From Anoplopoma fimbria (taxonomy: Eukaryota > Chordata > Actinopteri > Perciformes > Anoplopomatidae): 64,000 nt of DNA. Both the position numbers and the translations under genes were made by a program. The stretch is taken from assembly GCF_027596085.1 (NCBI RefSeq), contig NC_072467.1:2777361-2841360 (forward strand), given 5' to 3'. Positions 50,050-62,260 of the stretch are shown here, piece by piece; the first letter of the stretch is position 1, and every line of letters starts with the position of its first letter. The notes beneath the pieces were generated by a model. That model did not search any database and was not told the origin of the DNA. It worked only from the letters and a program-made list of their open reading frames with translations.

Positions 50050-50545
50050 ATGCTTTAGTCCCAGACGTCTCTTAACACACAGATGTTACAGTAACACAGG
50101 CAGGAAATCGTGCCCAAACATCACCTTTGACCCCACATGTCAGCTGATCCACCATCACCTCTTTTGAAATAGACTCTCAACTTCTATAAATTACCAGATT
50201 TTCCCACCATGTCCCTCCATTCATTTTGTCTGGCTCCAGCCATCTTCCACTACAGACCCTGCGGACAACTAATAGTGATTGCACAGTTGCTGAAAATCTG
50301 TCCCCTTGGGTTCACAGAGGTCAAAGGGCTCACACCAGGGTCAGAGCCTGTCTTTATGTCTCTTCCCACCAAAGGCTTTGTGATGAATAGAGAGCCCCAG
50401 GAAACAAAAGCTTTCAGCAAAGACAAGCAACTTTGCTCAATACATCAGCACCTCCACTCACTGCCTCCCTCCCTGGTAAAAACACACTTTCTAACTGAGA
50501 TAATGTGGGATGAGGGGGAGCAAACGGCATTTAAAGCAAGCAAAG
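50050..50545. promoter_or_regulatory. Candidate cis-regulatory block
   Basis: Balanced sequence with no repeat signature. A 115-codon + frame (50209-50556) lies here. Its residue pattern shows no domain and it has no evident splice context, so I favour noncoding. Confidence 0.25.
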
Positions 50546-51213
50546 ACAAGAGATGAAAACAGGAGACATTGATCATTTAATAGTCAGTCAACATGTAGAT
50601 ACTGAAAACGGAGACAAATACGCATGCATGCAACAACATCACCGTGCAGTAAATACCACTGCTTGTATGATTAAAAAATGTGACTTGCAGATGTACATAC
50701 TTAAAGTATTTAAAATATATATATATATATATTTTACATTTATATGATTGTCAGCTGCAAACTATATGTATGTTTTCCTTCTTTTCTTTTTGGAAAGAAA
50801 AGTTAATTATCATGACAACATTTTCTGCAGCTCTAATAGAAGCCTTTGTTTCTAGCTCCTGAGACACTGTATCCTCCTCACCTTGTTTTCCCTATCATTG
50901 CATTTGACCCTTGTAAAACTGTATCAGCAAACTAATAACCAGGCCGGCCTCTAATCTACTGCCTTTGTTCTCTTCTCCTCTTAAAATGTGTTGCAGATTC
51001 CAGAGGTTGAAACTGGCAGGGAGATTTTAAGCAAAAGGCATCTGGTTAAAGGTCAGATTTGGGAGGCCCAGTGGGTGAAAGGTTGAATAACTCCAAGGAA
51101 GGTAGTGACCACGTCTTAAACGGGATGTTACACACCTAGTTTTAGGCAACAATTTATCCTACGACCCATTGCATCGTTTAAAACATTAAATTAGAGATGT
51201 ATTATATCATAGA
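50546..51213. other. Intergenic sequence
   Basis: Short TA run near 50716-50732. A small complex patch lies at about 50940-51115. No gene. Confidence 0.4.
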
Positions 51214-51284
51214 TTAAGTGCCTTGGCAAGGGGCTGCAGTGGGACTATTTGACTATGTATGCAGAACATATACATTAGTTGTAG
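51214..51284 (+). repeat. 71-bp duplicated element, copy 2
   Basis: Exact match to 45141-45211, 6,073 bp away and in the same orientation. Unlike copy 1, its left flank is plain AT-rich spacer, which suggests that copy 2 is the derived copy. Confidence 0.97.
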
Positions 51285-51590
51285 ATGTGTTTTAGTGTTT
51301 AGAGAAACTTTTTTAGGGTAAACCATTTGTTGTAAACTTTAGAAATCAAACAAATTAGTAAAAGATGCTGTTGCTGCCAGGATTTTAGGACGTAATTAGT
51401 TATTTACAAATGATTGGTCAGTTCAGATGTATTTGTAGATATATGGGATTTCTTCACTTTGATTTATTGTTTTTAACCGGCATTTAAAAATAAGTGAAGA
51501 AAAAAGGTTGCTGAAGGGATCACAGACCTCAGTTCAAACTGCAGGTGTGTAAAATGGAGCATGCATTTTTTTTTTCTTCTAAATTAGGCA

Positions 51591-51800
51591 TTGAGGGCTC
51601 ACAGAGAGCGGTGGGGGAAATTAGTGGAATAACTGGTTGATTCTAACCAGATGATTGCTTCAGTTGGACACCAGAGAGTTTTCATTAGGCCTCTAATTTA
51701 CAAGCCTCCCTCTGCATTCCAGCATGTGGACCGACTGCCCCAGGTCTTAAAGACCTCCTTTAGCCTTTGCCCCTCGCAAAAGTTGTTGCCAGAGCCATGC
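51591..51800. promoter_or_regulatory. Candidate cis-regulatory block
   Basis: Short complex island after AT-rich sequence, with ATTAGGCCTCTAATTTAC (about 51685-51702). Weak compositional evidence. Confidence 0.25.
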
Positions 51801-53080
51801 ACTTTAAAATGTTCAAATTAGATTTTGTTAACTTCAAGTGTTGAAGGAATTGATTTCAAACATTATCACCTTGAAAATGTATCAGTCATCATAATACGTA
51901 ATAATAATATATGTTAATTTGATGCTTGCTCATGATCTTTCAACACAGGTTGGTGAACAGTAGTAAATAATAAATAGCACCACCTTTAGTACTACTTTGT
52001 TGTTTATGTTCATTAGGCATTTTTTCCCAAAATAAATCTACAGACAAGCCAGATGAGACACAAAACAGGTCAGTAAAATAAAAATAATTAAAATTCATTA
52101 ATTGAAACAGCTTTAAATACACAGTTTGGATGTATTTCATTCAGCATAGCCTATTAGAGAATACCAATTATTGTTCATTGTCTTGATCTTTCCAAGCTGA
52201 TTGTTTTATTTTGTATTTAATTTTGTATTTAACTGAAGTGTCATGCACCCATGCTAAGCTGGACATGATTGACTGTTTTAAGTTTATATTTGTTTGTCAC
52301 CTCTCAAAAAACTCATTAAACTTTAAATTCATGATTATAAAGAGAAAGATATCATTAAAAGAACACTTTTACAATTGTTTACCTTCCTGCCACAAAGACT
52401 CTTCATCCATTAAATAATCAAGCACAAAAAATTTACAACAAAATAATAATGTTGAGTTTTAGGAGTATTTCACTGAAGGTTGTGATCATACCCAGCTGAT
52501 TGTCATGATGCCTTCAGCAAAGTACACAGCAAGGCTAACGGTCACAGATCGCCGTAACTTATGTTGTATTTATAGACTCTTCTTCCAAAACATTGAAGAC
52601 CCGCTGTCAGCTTTCTACAAGGGCACACAGACTGTTCCTTTAACTGGAACACCACTCTGGGTCACTGTAATGGCGGATGACATATAAACCTTCAACCACT
52701 GTTCAGGATGTTTTTCTTCTTAAAAGTTCTCTTTGATAAATGAGCTTGTGTGTGTAGCACTAAAACTATGTTGAAGGGTAGATCCACGCCATACAGGCCT
52801 GTACAAACACCATATTTGTCAGCAGCAAAAGCTCCACATTATGTGTTTATAAAGATTTTTATTTGCTGCCGAAAAACAATACTTGGATTTTGTCAAAACT
52901 GACTCATACTGGCACGGTGCAGTGGCAGCTTTACACATTTGGCATGACAGATTACAAATGTTTACACCAAAGTCTTGGCTTAATAAGGAATTTACTTGAT
53001 TTTCCTAGTTTAGTATGGATTGCGAGGCTTTTCCGATTCAACGTAAACACATTTCTAAAATAAGCCACAGCTTCCACAGT
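51801..53080. other. AT-rich intergenic sequence
   Basis: A 12-bp imperfect tandem (TTTTGTATTTAA, twice near 52209-52231) and several short frames without domains. No gene. Confidence 0.42.
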
Positions 53081-53450
53081 GTTGGTGTTTGTAAACACTG
53101 GGATGGATGCAGGCGGGCCATGTGCTTCGGCTAATGATGTTGTAGGAAGGGAGGGAACACTAAGGGAGGCCCCATGCTGCTGCTTAACTCTCTGTTAGCT
53201 GCCAGGTCATGTGTGATTAAGAGGTTTGTGTTACCTGGAGCCCTGCTGAGGAACTTTCCCCTGGAGGGGAGTATGTCCCATCCACCTAATCTGAAGAGGC
53301 CACGAATGGATACAGCACCATTTACCGGTAGTTTTATCACTGTTTTTCCCAGGGGAACTCTCTCAGGCTTCATTTTCAATTTGGTAACCAGGCAGGAGCT
53401 TCCTCACCACTGTAGATTAAATGCTGGTAATATGTTGGACTCAATTTAAC
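53081..53450. promoter_or_regulatory. Candidate cis-regulatory block
   Basis: Balanced sequence open in both directions (91 codons + and 82 codons -), which is typical of GC-richer noncoding DNA. Includes GTGTGATTAAGAGG (53210-53223). Confidence 0.3.
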
Positions 53451-54158
53451 ATTACAGATAAATTATCGGTGTGAGGTACATTTCTCTAGGTTATACTGTT
53501 AAAAGGAAAGCAAGCATATATTTCACTGTCTGACATGAAAAGTCAACATTGTATTAAGAATTCAAATTGTATTGAAGTGACAAATCATGAGAATGTTAAG
53601 AATTTAAAATGTGTTCATTCAGAATGAACCAAATTAATTAAAATGGAATATCACATAGACTACACATTTACAGTAATTACCGCCTCAGTGATCCATTTAT
53701 AAACCTGTCAATAGGTTTCAAATGAACATCCACAAAATGCTTGTCTCCGGTTTTTTTATTGACCAAGGATAATAAATAGTCTTCAAATTGTGCCTGAAAT
53801 TGTGTCCAACGGTGATTACGACAGGCGTCACGCTGTGTTTGTGTGCAGTGGAGCAGGGGGTGGAGATGAGCGGGGGGTGGTGGAGAGGGATATATCTGAG
53901 ACAGTAGTTGGTGAGGAGGTGGCATGCAGGACAAAGAAAAAAAGTATCACAGAGAGCTGAAGTATAAGCATGACCATGCTCCTGTCCTTGTTTGGAAAGT
54001 GATGAATGAGGACTGCGCCGTGCTGGAGGCACTGTGGTATTTGAGAGTTGTCTTTAAAGCCGCGATTCGTGATACATGAGAGAAACAAGAGTGCTGGAAC
54101 CTACTGTCACCTGAGAATAGTTGAGATGACAGTCATTATTTTTTCTGATTCTCTTAAA
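53451..54158. other. Intergenic sequence
   Basis: Overlapping minus-strand frames at 53677-54088 arise from C-rich text and differ in residue character between frames, so none is called. Confidence 0.38.
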
Positions 54159-54590
54159 GGTTTGTCTGCATTAGTGAATTCTGTAAATGCAGCAATAAAA
54201 CTGGCACAAGTTTCCAATTATGATCATTTAAAAAACACACTATAGTAATTTCCTATCAAAGGCATAAGCTCTTTAATAATGTAATAAATAGCCCAAAGTA
54301 CATGTTTTAAAATGATAAGCAGACACCTAAGGATTTGTTTACATTAGTAAGTTTTGTAAATGCAGAAGTAAAACGGGCATGTGTTTCCAATTATGATCAT
54401 TAGAGAAATACAAAGTGTTAATTTCCTTTCAAAAATGCAATCTCTTACCAGTCGCTCAGTCAAAAAACGTGCCGATTGCACCTTGAAAATCCAGCGCCGT
54501 CCCAACCTTGAAAAATGAATTAAAAAAAAAATCCAGATTACATGTTTTCAAACTCTAAGCAGAAAGTGAACAAAATGTTTACAGGAAGTA
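54159..54590 (+). repeat. Degenerate tandem repeat, two units plus a partial third
   Basis: Unit A (from about 54159) and unit B (from about 54332) share the words 'TTTGT.T.CATTAGT', 'TGTAAATGCAG', 'TTTCCAATTATGATCATT' and 'AATTTCCT.TCAAA' in the same order, spaced about 173 bp apart. A third copy of the leader (TACATGTTTT.AAA...TAAGCAGA at 54299 and 54539) precedes a fragment ending near 54590. It is an old local duplication of unknown origin. Confidence 0.8.
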
Positions 54591-54689
54591 GTTTCTCGAT
54601 CCTGTTCTCTAAAGGCTGCACGTTCTTACCTTTTTTATTTTCTACATTTAATGTGGAACAAAGAATTGTTTCAGTGTAACAATGTCAAA

Positions 54690-55315
54690 CGAATAAAATG
54701 TAATGATTACACTCCAACCCTTCAGCCAGACCACCTCTGCCTGTGCCAAAGTGGTTGAGGTTCAAACAGAGAGCACTGAGGAGGCAACTGATATTGTCAG
54801 CATGTTGAGTTGTTGCAGTGTTTCGAGTGGGAGAGGGAGAACCAGGGGAGCCCCAAACAGGACAGGGCCAAGAGTTCCGCCAGCTGCACCCTGTCTTTGA
54901 GGAGGGGATGGAGAGCTCCTCATTGAGGTTGGCAAACGCTGGCTCATAAACTTTCCCCTGTCTCTCCCTTTGATTTTCCTTGGACATCTGCCTGGCCCTC
55001 CCATCAGGAATGTGCAGCAGCTGTTTGCTGCAAGTGTCTTCGCCGTGTGAACTCGGGCTTGTGCACGGGTCCTGGCTTAATGAATTGAGCCAATTCAAAC
55101 TGGGTCGCCTGGGACACTGGGCCCTGGTGCATAACTCTTCTCCGGGGATGACAAGCAAGCTCAGAGAAAGAGGCTGGGAAATGTATATTATAGAGGTTAA
55201 CCATTTGCCCTCATACTGTAATTGGCTTAGATTGTCTGGCGACCGGATTTGCAGGGGCAGAACCTGCACCATGCTGCAGTGCAAAAGTTCAGCTGCAGCC
55301 GACGCGATTGTGTGA
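54690..55315. promoter_or_regulatory. Complex block with the longest reading frame, probably regulatory DNA
   Basis: A 199-codon minus-strand frame (54685-55284) and a 111-codon plus frame (54980-55315) overlap, as expected in stop-poor, GC-balanced DNA. Neither shows a domain or plausible exon borders that I can recognise. The island has CAATTCAAACTGGG and TAATTGGC words and may be a conserved element. Confidence 0.3.
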
Positions 55316-56160
55316 TCTTATGTGTGTGAGAGAGAGAGTGAGAGGGAACGTGTAGACGTAAGTCAAACACATGGACAGACAGCAGATACACAGTAAGAAC
55401 ACGACAAAGGTGTGAGAGGTAGATATAGTTAGTTTTACATGGCAGCTTGTTGTAGAAACTGGGTAGATAGGTTGTACAGCTGTGCCAATAAAAATTGTGA
55501 AAGCATGATGATTTAATTCTGGCTCCATCTGTACACTTTTAGAATTCGTTACAATTTTTGTATGTATTGAAGCATCATAAGCGCTTTTTCTTTTGTAGTT
55601 GTTACGGATGGATTTTTTGGATCTTCTACAAAGTCTGATGAACTTTATGCAGTTCATGCTGGCAGTGGAATTCTGTCATGAAAAAAAAAAAAGAATTCCT
55701 TTATTATTTTTTGTAAGCCAAAGAAAAGTCCAGACTTTACTCACAATGCTTATCCAGACGTTAGACTTAGACACACAAGAGGATTACTGATAATGTGGAC
55801 AGTCTTCATTCAAGAAGAGCTGGCAAACACGACTGAGTTGACCGGGGAGAAGAGAAGAATCTGATGCTGCTTGTTTGTTTGAACGGGGAGATTAAGAAGA
55901 GTGAGAACACAGAAAACGGGGAATTAAATACCACTGAGAGATTTCCATCCTTGTCAAGCCAGTGAGGCCCCGTCTTAAGAGCGGTTGAAACCATTTATTC
56001 ATAACTGGAAAAAGGCTTTCTTTAAAACCGTCTGAAAATTTGTTGACTGCTCACATAAAAAAACCCATAAGCAAGTCATTTATGATATTAAATGAAAGAA
56101 CATACTGATGAGCCCTCTATGTTCATTTGGTTTGATTCTTGACATTTTCTTTTTTCCTCG
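55316..56160. other. Intergenic sequence
   Basis: Short AG-rich run near 55325-55345, an A12 run near 55680 and no supported gene. Confidence 0.4.
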
Positions 56161-56650
56161 TGTATTCCTGTGTGACTGGACACGCTGTGCGGTGAGGGGG
56201 AACTCCATGAGCCATGATGAGTTGTTTAAAATCTAATCAGAAACTAACAAGTCCCTGGTTATTTGTTTCTGCCTCAATACTTGAGAGTTCCCAGATGTTG
56301 TGGAAGGTAGGGAGTCGATTGTTTATACAGCGGCGAATCTCACCCAAACACACACATTCTATCAGCCTTCATGGCTATCTATCAAGGGAGGCACAAGTTA
56401 CAGTTTTTCTGAAGTCAGGCAGGCACAAAAGCCCTTCAGCAGCAAATTACAACTCCCACCCCACCTGCTGAAGCCAGCGTGCTGGCGGCGCAGTGTTCAG
56501 ACGGTAACCTGCCTCCGATCGATCGGTTGTTGTTGCAGCTGTGCTCTGGTTGATGGTTTATTTAAGCGGCTCCACATGCTTGTTGAGGGGAAGGCAGCTG
56601 AATACATAAAACAGGCTCTCAGAACCACTTTGTGGTCCGCCTAAGAGTAA
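56161..56650. promoter_or_regulatory. Candidate cis-regulatory block with a 12-bp palindrome
   Basis: Complex sequence containing the perfect palindrome CCGATCGATCGG (56515-56526) and a CCAGCGTGCTGG dyad nearby. Two plus-strand frames (85 and 114 codons) overlap and lack domains. Confidence 0.27.
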
Positions 56651-58540
56651 ATGGAATAATAAAAACCAAATGGTTTCATCCCATGTTGTAGGCTCATAAA
56701 TCCAGGAAGTTGCTTCTTACCTTTATGATCCAACGCATGTAGCATGTTTGGTTTTGTTGGATGAGCGCTGACATTAAGACAGTATGTCTATTCAACTGGA
56801 GGAGCACCCTAAAGTAGACCTACTTAACTGTCGTTGTTTCTCCTTTAATAGCCTACTATGGCTGCGTTCAACTTCAAGCAATCCTGGTTGTTCTTCAGTT
56901 GTCAACATTTAAAATGTAGCTCCTTCTGTAACAGTCATGCTCTCACTCATTGCAAACCATATTTTAGTAATCTGTATTCAAGTATTTTTTTTTCAATGAA
57001 GAAATCATTTTAAACACACAGTATCAGATCATAAGGAGACTGTTCTGGTGATATCCATGTTCAGCCCAGAGTGATTTAAGTCCTCTGTTTAGTCAGCTAG
57101 GCTTCAAGGTCAAGCCTTGACTCTCTTCAGAGAGGTCAGTGACATCCCCTCTCCATTCACACTGTTTCCTTCCCTTCAGCCAGAGGGGAGGATGTATCTC
57201 TGACTTCCTGCTGCCGTACACACAGACAGGAAATTAGTAATTTGCTGTGCTATGCCTGACATTTCAAATGTTCAAAGTTATACGCTGCAGGACTGTAATC
57301 TTTGCTTTTTGGCACAATATAGAACTTTTTCTTTTAATAGAAAACACAAATAAAGAAAATCAGTGTTTCGAAAAAGGTTAAAGGAGAACAACTTTTATAA
57401 GCTTTCAGTCAATACTGTTCATGAGAAATCAACTGATCCCTTTTGAAATGGCTCTTTTAAACTAAAGGCACTCTTACAGCTGCCTGATGATAAGTGACAT
57501 TGTAGATACAGCTGATATGAAGCATCACTGCTGCCCTATTTAACAAACTGTCAAAGGCTTTGTAAAGAAATTATGAAGTCCTGTCCCTACAAAAGATTTA
57601 AAAACATTATCTCCTCGCTGGCTTTAACTCTCTTTGTTTTATAAAAGAACAACCAGTTTTTTTTTTTATCCATAAGAGTTACAGTATAAAAGGTAACTTT
57701 GGTTCTGGAAATTAAATTCATAGACAATGTTACGTGACTGTTCTGGCACTTTTAACACTTGGATGGACTTAAGACAACCTAGCTGAATCATCAGTATAAA
57801 TAAGGACGGAACTGAATAAAAACTAAAGTGGTTAACTAAGAAAAAGATCAAAGATTTAGGACTTATTTAGTCAGGTATGAGTCTTAAAAATGCTAGAACA
57901 TTGGCTGCGGTCTTCCCTAGGGGCAACCGGCTCCAGGATTTATTGCCTTTTCACTCACCAAACTGACCAGAAAACTTAATTTGTTTTAAACATGACTTTA
58001 TCTTCAAGGCCATCAGTCAGCAGTGTTCAGAAAACGCACTGCTATTCTTGCCTTTTACTGGAGATCTCCTGAACATGTGGCATTAGATGACAAAACCAAC
58101 ACAGGCAAAACTAATTTTAGTTTTTTTATGGACCCTTAAATCTAGTCAAACCCAGGGAGAACCCAGTGATGCTTGTTCATCTCATTCTAAAAGTTACCAT
58201 GCACAATTTCAGCAGAGCAGTTGAAAGTTTCAGACCCAGATTATGTGTCAAAACCCCCGGAAATCACACCTCAAGTTTTCATGTCAGATTATATTAATGG
58301 TATTGTGTGAATGTGGAACTTTAATTCGATTTTAAGGTAGATTTAAACTTTGGGTAAATGGTGTTCAAGCTCCTATTACATGATGTGTGCTATTATTTTA
58401 CACTATTCTTAAACTCTGATTCAATCACTAAGATTTACAGTGTAGTGTTGTTAAGAAATGTTTTATTATTCGCCTTGACCTACCAATAAAATACTTTGTT
58501 AAAAAACAAAAGATGGAAAGTGTCGTCAATTCCCAAAACC
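56651..58540. other. Intergenic sequence
   Basis: 57040-57240 is somewhat more complex. The rest is AT-rich spacer with no gene or known repeat. Confidence 0.42.
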
Positions 58541-58900
58541 CTGCAATAAGAGGGATTTCATAACCTCTTGTTTTCAGATGTCGAACATCTCCAGTTGACT
58601 TGTGGCCCTTGGAAACAACAAAGGTGAGCTTTAGAAAAAAGGAAGAAGAATACAGCCACTCTGATAACTTGGATATTTCTGTACACTCCCAGGGGTCTGA
58701 GCTTGCCCTAGAAATGGCTGAGGACTGAAAAATGTTGTCGGAGCAGTGCTGTTTATGCAGAGCACAGGCTCATTGTTAAGGGACAGGGAATATTCACAAA
58801 ACAGTTTGGCCCTCTTTTACTCCAAGATATTTTGGCCCATGTCTCCCTGAGAATGACCTGAAAAATGGTAACCTAGATTCTAATGTCCAATTAAAACAAT
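58541..58900. promoter_or_regulatory. Candidate cis-regulatory block
   Basis: Mixed sequence with GAAACAACAAAGG (58612-58624), a SOX-like word, and balanced composition. Weak support. Confidence 0.22.
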
Positions 58901-61130
58901 TCAAAAAAAGGAAGAGTAGAAACTGAAACAGCTGCCATCACATTTAAACGATGAATCATTCAGCACCCCGTATATGTTTATTTACTTTATGCAATGTTAA
59001 AACCTTAAAACGGGGATTAAACTTGACCGTGCACACAGTGGACTTTAAGTACATGTATTCTATTAATGTATGTTTGTTAAGTTTAAAGTGCATTAACCCG
59101 AGATAAATCACAGACCGGCCCATTTTAAAATGTCCACAAACTTGAGTTATAAGGTCATTAGCTGTAGCTGTAATACAACATATGGAATGTATCTCAGCAA
59201 AACCATGTCACTGTCTATTCGGGTTCACAGAGGAAGTGCTCCATAGACACTCACATATGTAAACAAAGCATTATTATCATGTTGTCTTTATACTAGAACA
59301 AATGTTCAGCATCCACCCAGCATGTACAGTCATAGTGCTGCTCTTAGCATTTCTTTTTCAAAGTACCCCTCTCACTTTTACTGCAGAAAACACATGCAAT
59401 TTATTTAATCTTCTAACTGTTGAACAGTGCGATAACACTCCCACATCTGGAGTTCGCTCCGATAACCCATCTGGTATTGGGAAACATTCTTAAAACAGTA
59501 ACTAACCAGTAATTACACCCCTAAAGATGATCTAATTATCTGTTATGCTCTTTGAGGGATTCTCCGTAACACCCTTGAGAAAACTTGGGCCATTTTTTTC
59601 TTACCTGAACCAACAGCACATTTCTATTTTGACAGGCTCTCTAATTACCTTTGCTATTTATGGTGCACTAACCATCTGCTACCGATTCCTTCATTATCTT
59701 GAACATGACAAAATGATTAGGGCATCGTTGGAGAGAGTCAAACCTTTGCCAAGGTTGGGCACTTGTCATCACAAATTGTTTATCAAAAGTCACCAAACAC
59801 TCCCAAAATAATGAAAAATTATCAATCACTTTATTGTTAAACTTTTTAGTCCGACATCCCACATTTGAGCTCTGCTTTTGGTTAATAAGTGACCTAGCGG
59901 CTTTGAGATTTATAGGCGTTAGGTTCTTAAACAAGGCTCACTTGGAACCGTATCCAGTTTTTCTTGTGAGTCTTGAAAATGATAAATACTGTAAGAATAT
60001 TTATTTTTTCTACTATTAATGATTAACTTAATATGACTCACTGGGACTCCACCGGAACAGGCAACTAGCAGTATCAACTAGCAATTAGCAGTGTCATTTT
60101 TTTAATTATTTTTTTTAAATGTAGTTCAGTGTCCATTATCTGAGAGCATTCAGCATACATAATACACAAATCAAAATCCCATTTTAATAGTGTGCTCACA
60201 TTTAACAAGATGCATGTTTATAATTTCCTGGGAAAGAACCTCTCGCAGTTGTGTGAGTTGTGATTTCAGCAAAAGTCCACATCATAAAAAGCTTGTTTGG
60301 AGGAGTTTGGGGTGGATTATTCCATGCGAAAAGTGTAATTTTGAGAGACCGCAGATTAACTCTGTCTCCTAACAACAGTCAACATTACTTTGCTTTTAAC
60401 CATGACTATTTTCTCTCCCTTTAAACACCAACCATAGCTGCTTTGTCATACTTGCCATAAGGATGATTTATTGTCATCAGGGTAGCTGTTATTCCTTTTG
60501 ACCCTGATTGATCATTGGCATGTAGGCCTTTTTTCATGGGTCCATAAATTGAATTTGCTACATTGATTTAGTTGTTTTCACCTCGTCTGTTGATAATAAA
60601 ATGCAGTTTTATTCTCAGTCTTTATCAGGTTGCTTTGCCACAAGCAGGGTTTGTCATCCGGTTTGCGTGTTTGTACTTATGTGTGTATATTTGTGCATGA
60701 ACTTCACTGACCTCTGCTCATATGCTGCACAGTAGCAACATATTTTGCCTGCCCTACCAGTGATTCATTTGCATGTCATGCTGGGAAACAAGTAACACGG
60801 CCTTCTGACTGCATCCAAAAATGATCCGCTCAATTATCTTGACATGTTAAAGACCAAATATAAACAGGCCACAAATATCAGAAGAGGTCACACTGACACT
60901 ACAGTTAATACATTGTTATTCATATTGAAACTCAAAAGGACACTCGGGAATACACTTGGAAGCGTGACCACCCATCAAACACTGATGGGAATATTCCTGC
61001 CAGCTCTCATTAATGTTTGAGTATTTTATGTTTCAGCATTTTATTTATTTCATCTCCAGTGAAGAATGGTCGACAGTTGTTTTTAAGTCTTACTGGACAT
61101 GAACAGCACATTTGGTCTTTTTCCCAGAGA
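58901..61130. other. AT-rich intergenic sequence
   Basis: No gene. Small frames (for example 59302-59493 and 59545-59811) are not convincing. A CAACTAGCA/CAATTAGCAG patch near 60061-60091 is a short local near-repeat. Confidence 0.42.
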
Positions 61131-61425
61131 GGCTATTAGCCATAATTCCTCTGTCCTCTCCGGGCATTATTGTCAGTATTCAAGTTTGATTAAATCCCTG
61201 TGGCATAAGTGACCAGCGACATTGATTTGCTATCCTCCTTGTTGCATTGACTTGCCAAGCCACCAGAGGCTTTTTGAAGGCTGCTGATCCCCAATATATA
61301 TTTGTAACACATTTGTTTTAATTAAGTGTTCACACAGCATGGAAATTGGATGCTTGGCTAAATGATTGGAACCAACAGTAATACGACTAATTGCGGTTAC
61401 TGTTGCAGCCATTGTGCCTCACAGA
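61131..61425. promoter_or_regulatory. Strong candidate enhancer-like block
   Basis: Dense in recognisable words: GCTATTAGCC (61131-61140), palindromic TTAATTAA (61318-61325) running into an NK-like AAGTG, TAATTG (61388-61393) and a perfect SOX-type CCATTGT (61409-61415). The sequence is complex, non-repetitive and bounded by AT-rich DNA and a T30 run. Enhancer identity is inferred, not shown. Confidence 0.4.
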
Positions 61426-61505
61426 TCAATATTTAGAGTAGCTTGGTATTGATTTCTTAAAGTAAAGGAGTGATCAAATAACTTGTTGAAATTTGATGTC
61501 AGATT

Positions 61506-61506
<1 letters not shown>

Positions 61507-61536
<30 letters not shown>
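61507..61536. repeat. T30 homopolymer
   Basis: Uninterrupted run of 30 T, directly visible. No retroelement body is recognised beside it. Confidence 0.97.
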
Positions 61537-61539
<3 letters not shown>

Positions 61540-61780
61540 GTTATCTGTGAGGACATCTGTAAGAATGCTTATTTTTTTTAATTGGAGAATTTAGAAAACT
61601 ATTTAAAAAACCAAAAATTTAAATGGTGCCTTTTTATCTTTACAAATGTATAGTTAGTCGATAAACCCTCTTGGATGTTTTGTAGTTGAACCAAAACGCG
61701 CGCACGATCCAAGGCAGCGTTTTTAAACTACAAAACCGAATGAAATAAAACACTCAAAGGATTAGAACAATTTAGAAAGC

Positions 61781-62260
61781 AGACCCCCTTCTTTTTCATT
61801 GTGCCTCTACCATGCTGCGGCTATTTCTCTATGCCCAGCATGGGTTCCACTTTGTGGCTTTTAATAACCTACCCCTTCAAGCTTCTACCCCCTGAGACAC
61901 ATTTTTCCCTACTTTATTTGTGCCGCTCTGGTTCTATCTACCAGCAGCTGCAGCGAGCAGCAAGCAGCAGAGGCAGCAGCAGCAAATTTCTTCCAGTTGC
62001 TCAACACGCTAATACTCCCCTTTTCTTTGCAGCTCAAGCATTATATTGCAGTTTCATTGACTGGGAGGTGTTGTGTTGCAGTGGAATCAATAGCTGAGGG
62101 GATCCCAGCCCAACGATTAGCTTGTCAGTCAGGCCTCTGTGGTTGAAAGGAGGGGAGGCAGCGTAAATCCCAGAATACCAGGGGCCACCAGCATGGAAAA
62201 GCTGGAATGCTGGGAGCCGCCGATCGTGCTGCACCACCTGTTGTAAGAGGCAACATGTGC
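61781..62260. promoter_or_regulatory. Candidate cis-regulatory block with CAG-rich text and a hairpin
   Basis: Contains an interrupted CAG/CAGCAG stretch (61942-61984) with a CAGCTG E-box. An inverted repeat pairs CCAGCAT (62188-62194) with ATGCTGG (62207-62213), extended by GGC/GCC across a 2-nt internal loop (62183-62218). The 98-codon + frame has no domain. Confidence 0.3.

Noticed and set aside
54685..55284. Longest open reading frame (199 codons, minus strand)
   Set aside because: It lies in GC-balanced DNA that is also open on the other strand. It has no recognisable domain, signal or plausible splice context, and its residue pattern looks like translated noncoding sequence. RNA-seq or protein conservation would overturn this.
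59302..59493. 63-codon frame starting with a signal-peptide-like hydrophobic segment
   Set aside because: The hydrophobic run is encoded by T-rich spacer. There is no conserved cysteine pattern or neighbour, and one short frame among many is expected to look like this.
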